Numbered from the stretch's first letter, positions 53,949 to 62,541 are shown. The stretch is 62,986 bases of DNA from Bog-1181 sp964565765 (GCA_964565765.1 CAZMGF010000010.1:1-62986), one strand, 5' to 3'. Numbers and translations: made by a program. Notes: a model not told the origin generated them from the letters alone.

Positions 53949-53963
53949 AACAACAGGGTAAAT

Positions 53964-53997
53964 AAAAAAGGGCGGCTGTTAAGGCCGCCTTTTTTTA
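53964..53997. terminator. Bidirectional terminator
   Basis: AAAAAAG-GGCGGC, seven-base loop, GCCGCC-TTTTTTT. It separates the convergent 50004 and 53995 genes. Confidence 0.85.
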
Positions 53998-54285
53998 TTC
54001 CGTGGTTTTAAGAAATTTTATATCAATCCAGCCTGTTTTTCCGTCATCTGTTTTGACCAGCGCCTCGGCATCGCTCTTTTTAAGCACCAGCACTGTTTCT
54101 CCAGCATTAATTACGGCGATGACCGAGCCGGGGGAGAAATCAATCCGTTTATAAACTTCAATCCTTGAAATTCCGTCCGCCGCAATGACAACGGTTCTTT
54201 CTCCCGGCGCATCTTGCCTGAAAAGCCCTGAAGAAACGCACGATACGAATAAAAGCACAGGTATGAACATTAAATATTTTTTCAC
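53995..54285 (-). CDS. Small lipoprotein with an SH3-like domain
   Basis: About 96 residues. GTG 54285 gives a clean signal peptide (KKYLMFIPVLLFVSC, lipobox FVSC) with AGGAG ten bases upstream; a TTG two codons earlier is possible. The mature part is a bacterial SH3-like barrel: GSVIAVINAGETVLVLKKSD and VKTDDGKTGWIDIKFL. It may bind peptidoglycan or protein at the envelope. Confidence 0.7.
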   Translation of the reverse strand: MKKYLMFIPVLLFVSCVSSGLFRQDAPGERTVVIAADGISRIEVYKRIDFSPGSVIAVINAGETVLVLKKSDAEALVKTDDGKTGWIDIKFLKTTE

Positions 54286-54384
54286 CGGCAAATATCTCCT
54301 GTTAAAATATAATCAGGTAATTATACCAGTTTAGACGATTTATGCCCCGCTTTTGTTCGTAATCAAAAAAAATACCAAGGGATA

Positions 54385-54413
54385 TTGACAGAAAAGCCTT
54401 CAAATGGTATAAT
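54385..54413 (+). promoter_or_regulatory. Sigma70 promoter of the Fe-S operon
   Basis: TTGACA (54385-54390), 17-base spacer, TATAAT (54408-54413): full consensus. Confidence 0.85.
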
Positions 54414-54433
54414 ATCACTCATAAGGTGATATT
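54411..54433 (+). promoter_or_regulatory. Palindromic operator over the -10 box
   Basis: AATATCAC (54411-54418) and GTGATATT (54426-54433) form a perfect inverted repeat with a seven-base spacer, overlapping TATAAT and the start site. The downstream Rrf2-type regulator is the likely ligand, giving autorepression. Confidence 0.7.
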
Positions 54434-54465
54434 CACAGAAAAGCCCGTTTTTAAGGAGGAAGTAA

Positions 54466-54903
54466 ATGAATGTTTCATCAAAAGGAAGATATGCTTTAAG
54501 GGCCCTGACGCACCTTGCGGTATCTTATGTAAAAAAGGAAAACAGCCCGGTTTCAATAAAGGAAATATCCGGAAAAGAGGACATTTCAAACAGGTACCTG
54601 GAAAATATATTTGTGGCCCTGCGTAAGGCGGGCATTGTAAGCTCCGTAAAGGGGGAAAGGGGGGGGTTTAAGCTCTCCTGCGCCCCTTCGGGCATCACGG
54701 TATTTGATATTTTAAAGGCGGTTGAAAAGGAGACCGCGCCCACGAAATGCTCGGCTGACCTGAAATTCTGCGGCAACGCGGAAAAATGCGGGATCCGGGA
54801 CGTGTGGGTAAGGCTGGACAGGCTTCAGGCGGGATTTTTAAAGAAAACAACCCTTGAAGAAGTGACGGGGACGCACAACGCTATGAACAAAAGAGAGAAC
54901 TGA
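54466..54903 (+). CDS. Rrf2-family iron-sulfur transcription regulator
   Basis: 145 residues. Winged helix at the N-terminus (SSKGRYALRALTHLAVSYVK, DISNRYLENIFVALRKAGIV) and three cysteines near the dimer helix, Cys95, Cys102 and Cys108 (KCSADLKFC, EKCGI), positioned like the cluster ligands of IscR. It likely senses Fe-S status and represses its own operon through the palindrome at 54411-54433. TTAAGGAGGAAG precedes ATG. First gene of rrf2-iscS-nadA-iscU-mnmA. Confidence 0.9.
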   Translation: MNVSSKGRYALRALTHLAVSYVKKENSPVSIKEISGKEDISNRYLENIFVALRKAGIVSSVKGERGGFKLSCAPSGITVFDILKAVEKETAPTKCSADLKFCGNAEKCGIRDVWVRLDRLQAGFLKKTTLEEVTGTHNAMNKREN

Positions 54904-54916
54904 AAGGAGAAAAGAA

Positions 54917-56095
54917 ATGGCAAAAATATATTATCTTGATAACAACGCCACAACAAAGATGGATTCTGTAGTTATTGAGGCGATGGAGCCTTATTTCGGC
55001 GAAAGGTATTTTAACGCGTCGTCCATTTATTCTTCGGCGCAGGAGATAAGGAAGGATCTTGAAGCGGCAAGGGAAGAGGCCGCAAAATTTATTAACGCCG
55101 ATCCCAGGGAGATAATTTTTACATCGGGCGGGACAGAATCGGATAATTTTGCCATAAAGGGAATTGCCTATGCCAATACGGACAAGGGCAAGCACATAAT
55201 AACAACGAAGATAGAACATCCGGCCATTCTTGAAACATGCAAGTATATGGCAAAAAAAGGATGGGAAATCACGTACCTCGGCGTGGATAAGTACGGCATG
55301 ATAAGCCTCGAGGAACTTAAAAATTCAATAAAAAAAGAAACTGTGTTGATTTCGGTCATGTACGCCAACAACGAGATAGGCACTATCGAACCTGTGGAAG
55401 AAATAGGCGCAATAGCCCGCGCTGCCGGGGTTTATTTTCATACGGACGCCGTCCAGGTGGCCGGGAAAATTCCCATAGACGTTAAAAAACTTAATGTTGA
55501 CATGCTCTCGCTGGCCGCCCATAAATTTCACGGCCCGAAGGGGGTTGGACTATTCTACCTGAAAAAAGGCGTCAGGATACATTCCATTGCGCAGGGAGGG
55601 CATCAGGAAGGTTCAAAACGCTCCGGAACCGAAAATATTCCCGGAATAATAGGGCTGGCAAAAGCATGCAGTCTGGCGGCCGGACATCTTAATGACAGTG
55701 CTGATATGGCAAGAATTAAAGGGCTGCGCGACAGGCTTGAAAAAGGGCTCTTTGAAAAGATTCCTGATATAATAATGAACGGCCATCCTGAAAAACGGAT
55801 AGACAACACGCTCAACGTATGTGTAAAGCACATTGAGGGCGAGGCAATGCTCATTCATATGGATTTTGAGGGCATATGCGTTTCATCGGGTTCCGCGTGC
55901 GCCTCAGGGTCGCTTGACCCGTCGCACGTGCTTCTTGCGCTGGGACTGCCGCATGAAATAGCCCACGGCTCGATAAGATTTTCTTTTTCAAAATATAATA
56001 AGGATGAAGATGTTGATAAGGTTCTGGAGGTACTTCCGGGAGTTGTTGAAAAGTTAAGAAAAATGTCGCCGATGTGGAACGAGCGCAATAAATAG
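54917..56095 (+). CDS. iscS: Cysteine desulfurase (IscS/NifS)
   Basis: 392 residues, pyridoxal-phosphate enzyme. Substrate-side start YYLDNNATTKMD, cofactor Lys203 in AAHKFHGPKG, and persulfide Cys328 in SSGSACASGS, the same position as in E. coli IscS. It delivers sulfur to the scaffold IscU and to MnmA, both encoded downstream. GAAAGGAG precedes ATG. Confidence 0.96.
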   Translation: MAKIYYLDNNATTKMDSVVIEAMEPYFGERYFNASSIYSSAQEIRKDLEAAREEAAKFINADPREIIFTSGGTESDNFAIKGIAYANTDKGKHIITTKIEHPAILETCKYMAKKGWEITYLGVDKYGMISLEELKNSIKKETVLISVMYANNEIGTIEPVEEIGAIARAAGVYFHTDAVQVAGKIPIDVKKLNVDMLSLAAHKFHGPKGVGLFYLKKGVRIHSIAQGGHQEGSKRSGTENIPGIIGLAKACSLAAGHLNDSADMARIKGLRDRLEKGLFEKIPDIIMNGHPEKRIDNTLNVCVKHIEGEAMLIHMDFEGICVSSGSACASGSLDPSHVLLALGLPHEIAHGSIRFSFSKYNKDEDVDKVLEVLPGVVEKLRKMSPMWNERNK

Positions 56096-56106
56096 TGGAG
56101 GACAAA

Positions 56107-57015
56107 ATGGACGAGAAACAGATGATAGAGGAAATAGCCAGGATAAAAAAAGAAAAAGACGCGGTAATAATAGCCCATAATTACATGATACCGCAGGTAC
56201 AGGACCTGGCGGATTTTACCGGGGATTCCCTTGAACTTTCCCGCAAAGCCGCGGCAACAAAAGAAAAGATCATTGTTTTCTGCGGCGTACTGTTTATGGC
56301 GGAAACCGCGAAGATACTTTCACCCGGAAAAAAAGTGCTGATTCCGAGAAAAGACGCCGGATGCCCGCTGGCTGACTGCATTAATGTGGAACAGGTGAAG
56401 GAATACAGGGAAAAATATCCGGATGCCATAATAATCGGCTACGTTAACACCAATGCCGACGTAAAGGCAATGCTTGATATATGCGTAACTTCCGCCAACG
56501 CGGTTGACATAGTAAAAAAAGCGCCGGGGAAAAGGGTGGTATTTTTGCCGGACGCAAACCTTGGAGCATGGGTAAAAAAGCATGTGCCGGAAAAGGAAAT
56601 AATAATTCACCGGGGCGGATGCAACGTACACCAGAGGTTCACAAAAGACGAGGTGCTGCAGGCGCGCCGGATACATCCTGACGCGCAGATACTGGCCCAC
56701 CCCGAGGCGGGAATGGATGTACTTGAGCTGGCGGATTATGTGGCCTCAACTTCAGCGATGATAAAATATGTAAAAGAAAGCAGCGGTAAAAAATTCATTA
56801 TAGGAACGGAAGAGGGGCACATTCACAGGCTGAAAAAAGAGAGGCCTGACGCTGAGTTTTACACCCTGGGCACCGCGAAAATATGCCCGAACATGAAAAA
56901 AACAAGGGTCAGGGACGTTTATGATTCACTTTTAAAGGAACAATTTGAAATAACACTGCCTGACGACATAATGAAAAGGGCCGTAGCGCCGATAGAAAAA
57001 ATGCTTTCGATGTAA
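56107..57015 (+). CDS. nadA: Quinolinate synthase A
   Basis: 302 residues from ATG 56107, chosen for TGGAGG five bases upstream; the frame extends to a GTG at 56095. Condenses iminoaspartate with dihydroxyacetone phosphate for NAD synthesis, using a [4Fe-4S] cluster. Motifs AHNYMIPQVQDLADFTGDS, a Cys in VFCGVLFMAETAK, HRGGCNVHQRF and CPNMKKT give the three cluster cysteines. Placement inside the Fe-S operon fits its need for a cluster. nadB and nadC are not here. Confidence 0.95.
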   Translation: MDEKQMIEEIARIKKEKDAVIIAHNYMIPQVQDLADFTGDSLELSRKAAATKEKIIVFCGVLFMAETAKILSPGKKVLIPRKDAGCPLADCINVEQVKEYREKYPDAIIIGYVNTNADVKAMLDICVTSANAVDIVKKAPGKRVVFLPDANLGAWVKKHVPEKEIIIHRGGCNVHQRFTKDEVLQARRIHPDAQILAHPEAGMDVLELADYVASTSAMIKYVKESSGKKFIIGTEEGHIHRLKKERPDAEFYTLGTAKICPNMKKTRVRDVYDSLLKEQFEITLPDDIMKRAVAPIEKMLSM

Positions 57016-57045
57016 CCCTAAAAACATTACATAAAGGAGGAACAT

Positions 57046-57444
57046 ATGCTTCAGTACAGCGACAAGGTAATAAAACAGTTCAAGGATATGACAAATAACG
57101 GAAGGATTGAGGACGCGGACGGAATAGGAAAAGTTGGCAATCCCGTATGCGGCGATGTTATGTGGATATATATAAAGGTAAAGGACGGTATAATAACGGA
57201 CTGTAAATTTGAAACTTTTGGATGCGTGGCCGCCATTGCCACCTCATCGCTGGCCACAGAGCTTGTTATAGGCAAGAGCGTAGATGAGGCCCTTCAGGTT
57301 TCAAACAAGAGGATAGTGGACCTGCTTGGCGGGCTGCCCAAGGAAAAGCATCACTGCTCGGTTTTAGCCGAGGACGGCATCAAAAGGGCCATTGAGGATT
57401 ACAAGGCGAAAATGGCGGGCAAACCGCAGGAAAAACAGGGTTAA
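57046..57444 (+). CDS. iscU: Iron-sulfur cluster scaffold IscU/NifU-N
   Basis: 132 residues. Three conserved cysteines are present: GNPVCGDVMW, FGCVAAIATSS and HHCSVLAEDG. Clusters are built on this protein with sulfur from IscS. The lack of the LPPVK chaperone motif seen in enterobacterial IscU indicates the NifU-N-like type. AAAGGAGG precedes the ATG. Confidence 0.93.
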   Translation: MLQYSDKVIKQFKDMTNNGRIEDADGIGKVGNPVCGDVMWIYIKVKDGIITDCKFETFGCVAAIATSSLATELVIGKSVDEALQVSNKRIVDLLGGLPKEKHHCSVLAEDGIKRAIEDYKAKMAGKPQEKQG

Positions 57445-57461
57445 AAGCGGAAGGAAATTAA

Positions 57462-58523
57462 ATGTCAAAAATTTTTGTGGGAATGTCGGGCGGCGTTGAT
57501 TCCACAATGGCCGCCTCGGTGCTTAAGGACCAGGGGCATGAAGTTGTCGGGCTCACGCTTAAATTGTGGGATGACGCGTCGAGATGCTGCAACTACGACG
57601 ACATTATGGACGCAAAACAGGCCGCTTACAGGCTTGGTATAAAGCATTATACTCTTAATATGAAAAAGGATTTCAAAAAAAAAGTGGTTGATTATTTTAT
57701 ATCTGATTATATCAACGGCAGGACCCCGAACCCGTGTGTTATATGCAATGAAGAGGTTAAATTCAGGGCGTTGCTGCATAAGATGAAGGAGCACGGGTTT
57801 GACGGCGTGGCGACCGGCCATTACGCCAGGATAGGAAAAAATGGCGGGGATTATTTTCTTAAAGAAGCTTTAGACAAATCAAAATCCCAGGAATATTTTC
57901 TTTCAAGGCTCAAACCCGAAGAATTAAAAAAAATAGTTTTCCCGCTCGGCGGTATGAAAAAAATCAACATTAAGGCCATGGCAAAGTCAAAAGGGCTCTA
58001 CGTTGAAAAACCTGAGAGCCAGGAAGTATGCTTCCTGCGCAGGAACGAAACCCCGTATGAATTTATAAAAAGATCCATGGATATTTCGCTTATGAATAAG
58101 GGCGGGTTTTACACAACTGAGGGCGGAAAAATCGCCGATATTACGGATTCCGCCTATTTTAATTTCACGCTGGGGCAGCGCAGGGGGCTGGGCTTAAGCG
58201 CAGGCCGGCCGGTGCATGTCGTAAAAATAGACGCTGAAAATAAAAGGGTGATTGTCGGTGGAAAAAAAGAGGTTTTTTCACGGAGGTTCTTTGTATCAAA
58301 ATTGAATATTTATCTGCCCCAAAAAAAAATTGAATTTGCGGCACTTGTAAAAGTCAGGTACAGGCAGAAAAAATCTGCGGCGCAGGTAAGAATTGGCAAC
58401 AGCGGAGCGGAAATTACATTTAAAGAGGCACAGTTTGCGGTGACGCCGGGGCAGCTTGCGGTAATTTACAAAAACGACTCGGTTATTGGTTCGGGTTTTA
58501 TAGAAGCGGGCGTTAATAACTAA
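57462..58523 (+). CDS. mnmA: tRNA-specific 2-thiouridylase MnmA
   Basis: 353 residues. PP-loop GMSGGVDST at the N-terminus, catalytic Cys in NPCVICNEEVKF and the persulfide Cys in ESQEVCFLR, then the C-terminal beta barrel with TLGQRRGLGLSAGRP. It thiolates U34 of tRNAs for Lys, Glu and Gln. The DASRCCNYDD insert is a variant seen in many bacteria. Sulfur comes from IscS of the same operon. Confidence 0.96.
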   Translation: MSKIFVGMSGGVDSTMAASVLKDQGHEVVGLTLKLWDDASRCCNYDDIMDAKQAAYRLGIKHYTLNMKKDFKKKVVDYFISDYINGRTPNPCVICNEEVKFRALLHKMKEHGFDGVATGHYARIGKNGGDYFLKEALDKSKSQEYFLSRLKPEELKKIVFPLGGMKKINIKAMAKSKGLYVEKPESQEVCFLRRNETPYEFIKRSMDISLMNKGGFYTTEGGKIADITDSAYFNFTLGQRRGLGLSAGRPVHVVKIDAENKRVIVGGKKEVFSRRFFVSKLNIYLPQKKIEFAALVKVRYRQKKSAAQVRIGNSGAEITFKEAQFAVTPGQLAVIYKNDSVIGSGFIEAGVNN

Positions 58524-58613
58524 CAAAAAATCTACAAAAGCAGGCTTCTTTATGGTATAATAGTATGTATAAATGTATATCCAAATCATCATGAACTGCG
58601 GAGAATAAATTAA

Positions 58614-59867
58614 ATGAAGGAAAAGAAGTCCAAGGCCAGCAGCACAAAAACAGACAAAAATATATTAAAAGAGATATTAAAAATCTCCGAGGAGATACAT
58701 AATATAGCCGACATTGATATACTGCTTGATAAAATATTGCTTGAGGTGCGCCACTTTACGAACGCCGAAGGCGGGTCGATTTTTATGGTTGAGGATGACA
58801 AACTCCGCATGTCTTACACGCAGAACGACCTGATATTTTCCAACAACCCGGCCACCAGGTACAAATATCAGAACCAGGAGATTCCGCTTGATATAAGGTC
58901 GATAGCCGGCGCAACAGTAAAGCAGGGAAAGATACTTGAATTTAAGGACGTCTATAAAATATCAGAGAAATGCGGCTGCTATTTTAACGGCGATTTTGAC
59001 AGAGCCTCTGGATACAGGACAAAATCCATGATTTCGGTGCCGCTTAAAAGCGTAAGGAACAGGGTCATAGGCGTGATGCAGATAATTAACGCGAAAGGCG
59101 ACAACGGAAAAGTCGTCCCTTTCAACGACCAGGACGAGCTTTTTATAAGTTACTTTGCCAATGACGCGGCGACTGCCATTGAAAAAGCCAAATCAACCAG
59201 GGCCATGGTCTTAAGGATGTTAAAAATGGTCGAGTTCCGCGACCCGAAGGAGACCGGAGGCCATGTAAACAGAATGGGGGCCTATTCGGTCGAAATATAC
59301 CAGCAATGGGCTCAGAAAAGAGGGTTTCCTGACGAACTCATACGCAGGTTTAAGGATAAATTAAGAATTGCGTCAATGCTGCATGATGTCGGTAAAGTGG
59401 CCATATCCGACCAGATATTGAAAAAACCTGGAAAGCTCGAACCACACGAGTTTGATACTATGAAAATGCACACCATATTCGGCTACAGGTTATTTTCACA
59501 AAAGGAATCCGAGCTAGACGCGATGGCCGCCGAGATCGCGCTGACGCACCATGAAAAATGGGACGGTACGGGTTATCCGGGGGCTATGGCGGATTACAGC
59601 ATCGGAGACAGTGTTAACGCCGGGAACGAAATAAAAAAAGAAAGCATAATCCCCATCACGGGAAGGATAGCTGCCGTGGCAGACGTGTATGACGCCCTGA
59701 TTTCAAAAAGGGTTTACAAGGACGCGTGGCAGGAAGACAGGGTGCTGGAATATATGAAACAGAGCGCGGGGACGCATTTTGACCCGGAAGTAGTTGACGC
59801 GTTTTTTGATATTTACGATGTTATAAAAGCAATCAGGCACCAGTACGCGGAGAACGGCGCTGATTGA
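58614..59867 (+). CDS. GAF and HD-GYP domain protein
   Basis: 417 residues: coiled start, GAF domain (~25-200, with VEDDKLRMSYTQND and SMISVPLKSVRNRVIGVMQI), then an HD-GYP domain with MLHDVGKVAIS, HTIFGYRLF and the HHEKWDGTGYPG signature. The metal and substrate residues are present, so cyclic-di-GMP phosphodiesterase activity is likely. The GAF domain may sense a small ligand. A -10 TATAAT lies at 58556-58561. Confidence 0.9.
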   Translation: MKEKKSKASSTKTDKNILKEILKISEEIHNIADIDILLDKILLEVRHFTNAEGGSIFMVEDDKLRMSYTQNDLIFSNNPATRYKYQNQEIPLDIRSIAGATVKQGKILEFKDVYKISEKCGCYFNGDFDRASGYRTKSMISVPLKSVRNRVIGVMQIINAKGDNGKVVPFNDQDELFISYFANDAATAIEKAKSTRAMVLRMLKMVEFRDPKETGGHVNRMGAYSVEIYQQWAQKRGFPDELIRRFKDKLRIASMLHDVGKVAISDQILKKPGKLEPHEFDTMKMHTIFGYRLFSQKESELDAMAAEIALTHHEKWDGTGYPGAMADYSIGDSVNAGNEIKKESIIPITGRIAAVADVYDALISKRVYKDAWQEDRVLEYMKQSAGTHFDPEVVDAFFDIYDVIKAIRHQYAENGAD

Positions 59868-59892
59868 TAAATCGTTGTTTTTATTGTATAAT
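59864..59892 (+). promoter_or_regulatory. Sigma70 promoter for the 59921-61644 operon
   Basis: TTGATA (59864-59869), 17 bases, TATAAT (59887-59892); the -35 overlaps the HD-GYP stop codon. Confidence 0.7.
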
Positions 59893-59920
59893 AATTATAT
59901 AAAAATCACGGGGGAATAAA

Positions 59921-60259
59921 ATGGCCGGGAACAGTAAAAAAGAAATAAAAAAACAGGAAAAAGAAGCGGCTGCGCCCAAGGGGCCCGAAAGCATTGACAG
60001 GCAGGTCATAGATCTGGACGTCAACATGTTCGTATTGAAATCAAATTCCGTGCTTATCCTGCCTGAAACCCCAAATATTTATCTTTCCCCGGCAAAGGCA
60101 AAAAAGCTTGTAGCTGACCTTGAAAAAGCCGTTAAAAACTCACGTGACGGCGTGATAATAAGGTTCAAAGGAAGCATTAATCCAAGGCAGGAAAACGCCA
60201 ATGATGACGGGTCAATGTTCCTCACGAGGGAGCTTTCCGTCAGCGAAATAGAAAGCTGA
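59921..60259 (+). CDS. Hypothetical protein, 112 residues
   Basis: A Lys/Glu-rich start (KKEIKKQEKEAAAPKG) precedes a compact alpha/beta part: VIDLDVNMFVLKSNSVLILP, then SPAKAKKLVADLEKAVKNSR and GVIIRFKGSINPR. GGGGGA precedes the ATG. No family recognised. It leads an operon with a PPC protein and two STAS proteins. Confidence 0.65.
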   Translation: MAGNSKKEIKKQEKEAAAPKGPESIDRQVIDLDVNMFVLKSNSVLILPETPNIYLSPAKAKKLVADLEKAVKNSRDGVIIRFKGSINPRQENANDDGSMFLTRELSVSEIES

Positions 60260-60269
60260 CCCCGGACTT

Positions 60270-60467
60270 ATGTTGCGTTCAATATTGAGGCTCGTAGCGC
60301 TGCTTTTTTCGGCTGCCGCGGCCTGCGCCTCCTTTATACTCTGCAATTATTCCGATAAACCAACTTTTTTCGCCGGCTGCGGCTTCGGCCTTGCGGCCAT
60401 TCTGATATTTTCAATCGCCGTAAATTCAGGCGGGAAAAACAAAATTATAAACACGGAGAAGAAATGA
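60270..60467 (+). CDS. Small membrane protein
   Basis: 65 residues with two TM helices (LRLVALLFSAAAACASFILC and FFAGCGFGLAAILIFSIAV) and a lysine-rich tail. Ten bases after the previous gene and overlapping the next by 4 bp (ATGA), so very likely real. Function unknown. Confidence 0.65.
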   Translation: MLRSILRLVALLFSAAAACASFILCNYSDKPTFFAGCGFGLAAILIFSIAVNSGGKNKIINTEKK

Positions 60468-60925
60468 AATACACAGGCGCCGCAACAGGAAGGGTTTTTG
60501 TAATAAAGTTCGACAATGATGATGACATTAACATTGAAATAGAAAAGCTGGTCAGAAAAGAAAAGATAAAAACAGCGTTTTTTATTTTTCTGGGCGGATT
60601 AAGGCAGGGAGATCTTGTTTCCGGTCCGAAAAAACCCGTAATACCGCCGGACCCTTACTGGCACTCTGTCAGGGACGGCTGGGAAGTATCCGGAACAGGG
60701 TCGGTATTTTCAGGAAAGCAGGGCCCGCAGATTCATATACACATATCAGCCGGAAAAAAGAAGAACTCCGTAACAGGATGCCTCAGGAAAAATTCAAAAG
60801 TATTCATAACTATGGAAGCCGTTCTTTATGAGTTAAATGGAGTAAAAGCTGTAAAAGAAATTGACGGGGCAACAGGAGTAAATTTGCTGAAAATAACGGC
60901 GCCGCCGGGGGTGAAAAAAGCATGA
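60464..60925 (+). CDS. PPC (DUF296) domain protein
   Basis: 153 residues. The core PQIHIHISAGKKKNSVTGCL with the preceding FFIFLGGLRQGDLVSGP matches the plant-and-prokaryote-conserved (PPC) domain, a trimeric fold found alone in bacteria and in plant AT-hook proteins. The paired histidines may hold a metal. Its role in bacteria is unclear. 4-bp overlaps with both neighbours. Confidence 0.85.
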   Translation: MKYTGAATGRVFVIKFDNDDDINIEIEKLVRKEKIKTAFFIFLGGLRQGDLVSGPKKPVIPPDPYWHSVRDGWEVSGTGSVFSGKQGPQIHIHISAGKKKNSVTGCLRKNSKVFITMEAVLYELNGVKAVKEIDGATGVNLLKITAPPGVKKA

Positions 60926-61278
60926 AGGGAATTGAAGTGGCAACGTCGGAAAAGGACGGTGTTGTAATAGTATCGGTAAAGGGTTATATAGATACCACAA
61001 CAGCTCTCGAGGCTGAAAAGGCCATTGACGGGGCGATTAATGCCAAAAAATACAGGGTAGTTGTGGACCTTTCGGAAGTCGATTATATTTCAAGCGCCGG
61101 CTGGGGTATTTTCGTGGGAATGAAAAAGATACTGAAAAAAAACAGGGGTGATATAAAGCTTGCCGGGATGAAAAAGGAAGTCATGGAAGTCTATGAAGTG
61201 CTTGATTTTACACATATAATGGAATATTTCAGGGATACGCAGGGCGCGGCCGCTTCTTTTGGCAAAAAAAACGGCTGA
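60922..61278 (+). CDS. STAS anti-sigma-factor antagonist 1
   Basis: 118 residues, a single STAS domain. The phosphorylation loop DLSEVDYISSAGWGIFVG carries the conserved Ser-Ser-Ala-Gly. Such proteins are phosphorylated by an anti-sigma kinase and reset by a PP2C phosphatase; neither partner is in the window. A close paralogue follows at 25 bp. Confidence 0.88.
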   Translation: MKGIEVATSEKDGVVIVSVKGYIDTTTALEAEKAIDGAINAKKYRVVVDLSEVDYISSAGWGIFVGMKKILKKNRGDIKLAGMKKEVMEVYEVLDFTHIMEYFRDTQGAAASFGKKNG

Positions 61279-61302
61279 TGCCGGAAAAACGGGGTGTAAA
61301 TA

Positions 61303-61644
61303 ATGGCTTTAACGGTAACCGTTGAGGGCTTCGGCGGAGTAAAAGTATTGAAATGCGCCGGTTATATAGATTCGGAGAATTCGGGAAGCCTGAATAAATC
61401 AATGGAAGAGGCCCTTGCCGGCGGCGGCAGGATAGTCGTGGACCTTGAAAAAATAGATTATGTAAGCAGCGCCGGCTGGGGTATATTTGTGGGATACCTG
61501 CATGACGCAAAAAATAAAGGCGGCGACATCAGAATGGCCGCGATGAAAAAAGAAGTCCTTGAAATATATGAACTCCTTGATTTTACAAATATTTTTAAAT
61601 ATTTCAGGACAACCGCGGAAGCAGTAAGTTCATATAACTCATGA
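61303..61644 (+). CDS. STAS anti-sigma-factor antagonist 2
   Basis: 113 residues, paralogue of the preceding protein: DLEKIDYVSSAGWGIFVG and MAAMKKEVLEIYELLDFTNI match it almost word for word. The two arose by tandem duplication and probably share partners, but with diverged N-termini. Confidence 0.88.
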   Translation: MALTVTVEGFGGVKVLKCAGYIDSENSGSLNKSMEEALAGGGRIVVDLEKIDYVSSAGWGIFVGYLHDAKNKGGDIRMAAMKKEVLEIYELLDFTNIFKYFRTTAEAVSSYNS

Positions 61645-61684
61645 AAAAACAGCTTTAAAACCGGGTTTTACCGTTAAAAAAACC

Positions 61685-61713
61685 TTGAAAAACAAAAAGA
61701 GTGTTGATATAAT
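61685..61713 (+). promoter_or_regulatory. Sigma70 promoter of the first MORN-like gene
   Basis: TTGAAA (61685-61690), 17 bases, TATAAT (61708-61713), 35 bases before the ATG. Confidence 0.75.
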
Positions 61714-61748
61714 TAATTTGTACCAATATCCGAACAGGAGGGCCGAGC

Positions 61749-62054
61749 ATGGCGGAAAAGAAACAGCACGACATGATAGCTTCAGCGCTGAACGGCGTTT
61801 ATGACGCGTATGATTCCTATTTAAAAGTCTACAAACAGGCCAAATTTGAAAGCGGGATGCTCCACGGGGTATATAAGGAATATTTTGACAGCGAAAAGAA
61901 ACAGCTTAAGACAGAAGGGCGTTTTGAAAACGGAATGAAACAGGGAGTATGGTCGGAATATGACAAAAAAGGAAAAATTGAATGCGTAAGAATATGGAAC
62001 CGCGGGGAACTGCTTGAGCGGACGATGTACGACGATGAAGTTGAAGGCGATTAA
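61749..62054 (+). CDS. MORN-like repeat protein 1
   Basis: 101 residues. Repeats of the type FESGMLHGVYKEYF and FENGMKQGVWSEYD resemble MORN/YwqK beta-hairpin repeats. No signal peptide, so cytosolic. AGGAGGGCC precedes the ATG. Ends at the terminator 62073-62098. Often mislabelled as an antitoxin; no toxin is nearby. Confidence 0.75.
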   Translation: MAEKKQHDMIASALNGVYDAYDSYLKVYKQAKFESGMLHGVYKEYFDSEKKQLKTEGRFENGMKQGVWSEYDKKGKIECVRIWNRGELLERTMYDDEVEGD

Positions 62055-62072
62055 TTAAAAAAATAACATAAG

Positions 62073-62098
62073 ACCCGGCTTGTTAGCCGGGTTTTTTT
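62073..62098 (+). terminator. Rho-independent terminator
   Basis: ACCCGGCT-TGTT-AGCCGGGT followed by seven T, between the two MORN-like genes. Confidence 0.88.
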
Positions 62099-62121
62099 GT
62101 GCCCGAAAAAGGAGAAAACAA

Positions 62122-62466
62122 ATGGCCGCAAAAAAGAAGGCAAAAAAGAAAGTAAGCAAGAAAACGGTAAAAAGCAAAACGGAATGCGGCTCATGCGGGA
62201 CTGACTGCGGCTGCGGCAAACCGGTCACTGTATATCACGGATTGTACGCAAGCATGGATCCGGAAACCGGCATATTTACCGAGGCTAATTACAACAACGG
62301 AAACCTGCACGGCGAATATACCGAATACTACGATGTGGACGCTGAAATAATAAAAACCAGGGGAAGGTATTCCGAAGGCAACAAAGAGGGGCAGTGGATT
62401 TCATACAGCAGGGACGGAAAGGCTCTCAAGGTTGACAGATTTAAACACGGCAAGAAATTAAAATAA
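62122..62466 (+). CDS. MORN-like repeat protein 2 with Lys-rich, Cys-rich N-terminus
   Basis: 114 residues from ATG 62122, chosen for AAAAAGGAG upstream. Residues 1-20 are a lysine-rich tail (MAAKKKAKKKVSKK), followed by CGSCGTDCGCGK, then MORN-like hairpins (NYNNGNLHGEYTEYYD, YSEGNKEGQWISYS) paralogous to the preceding protein. The tail could bind nucleic acid and the four cysteines a metal. Confidence 0.75.
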   Translation: MAAKKKAKKKVSKKTVKSKTECGSCGTDCGCGKPVTVYHGLYASMDPETGIFTEANYNNGNLHGEYTEYYDVDAEIIKTRGRYSEGNKEGQWISYSRDGKALKVDRFKHGKKLK

Positions 62467-62541
62467 TATTCCGGCGGATATTGAAAGATTGTTCGGTATG
62501 TCCCAATGGAGTATCAGTCTAAAAATATTTTTAATAGAAGC

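Noticed and set aside
61749..62466. Toxin-antitoxin module suggested by YwqK-like repeats
   Set aside because: Both genes are MORN-like paralogues; no toxin-like partner or tight toxin/antitoxin overlap is present.
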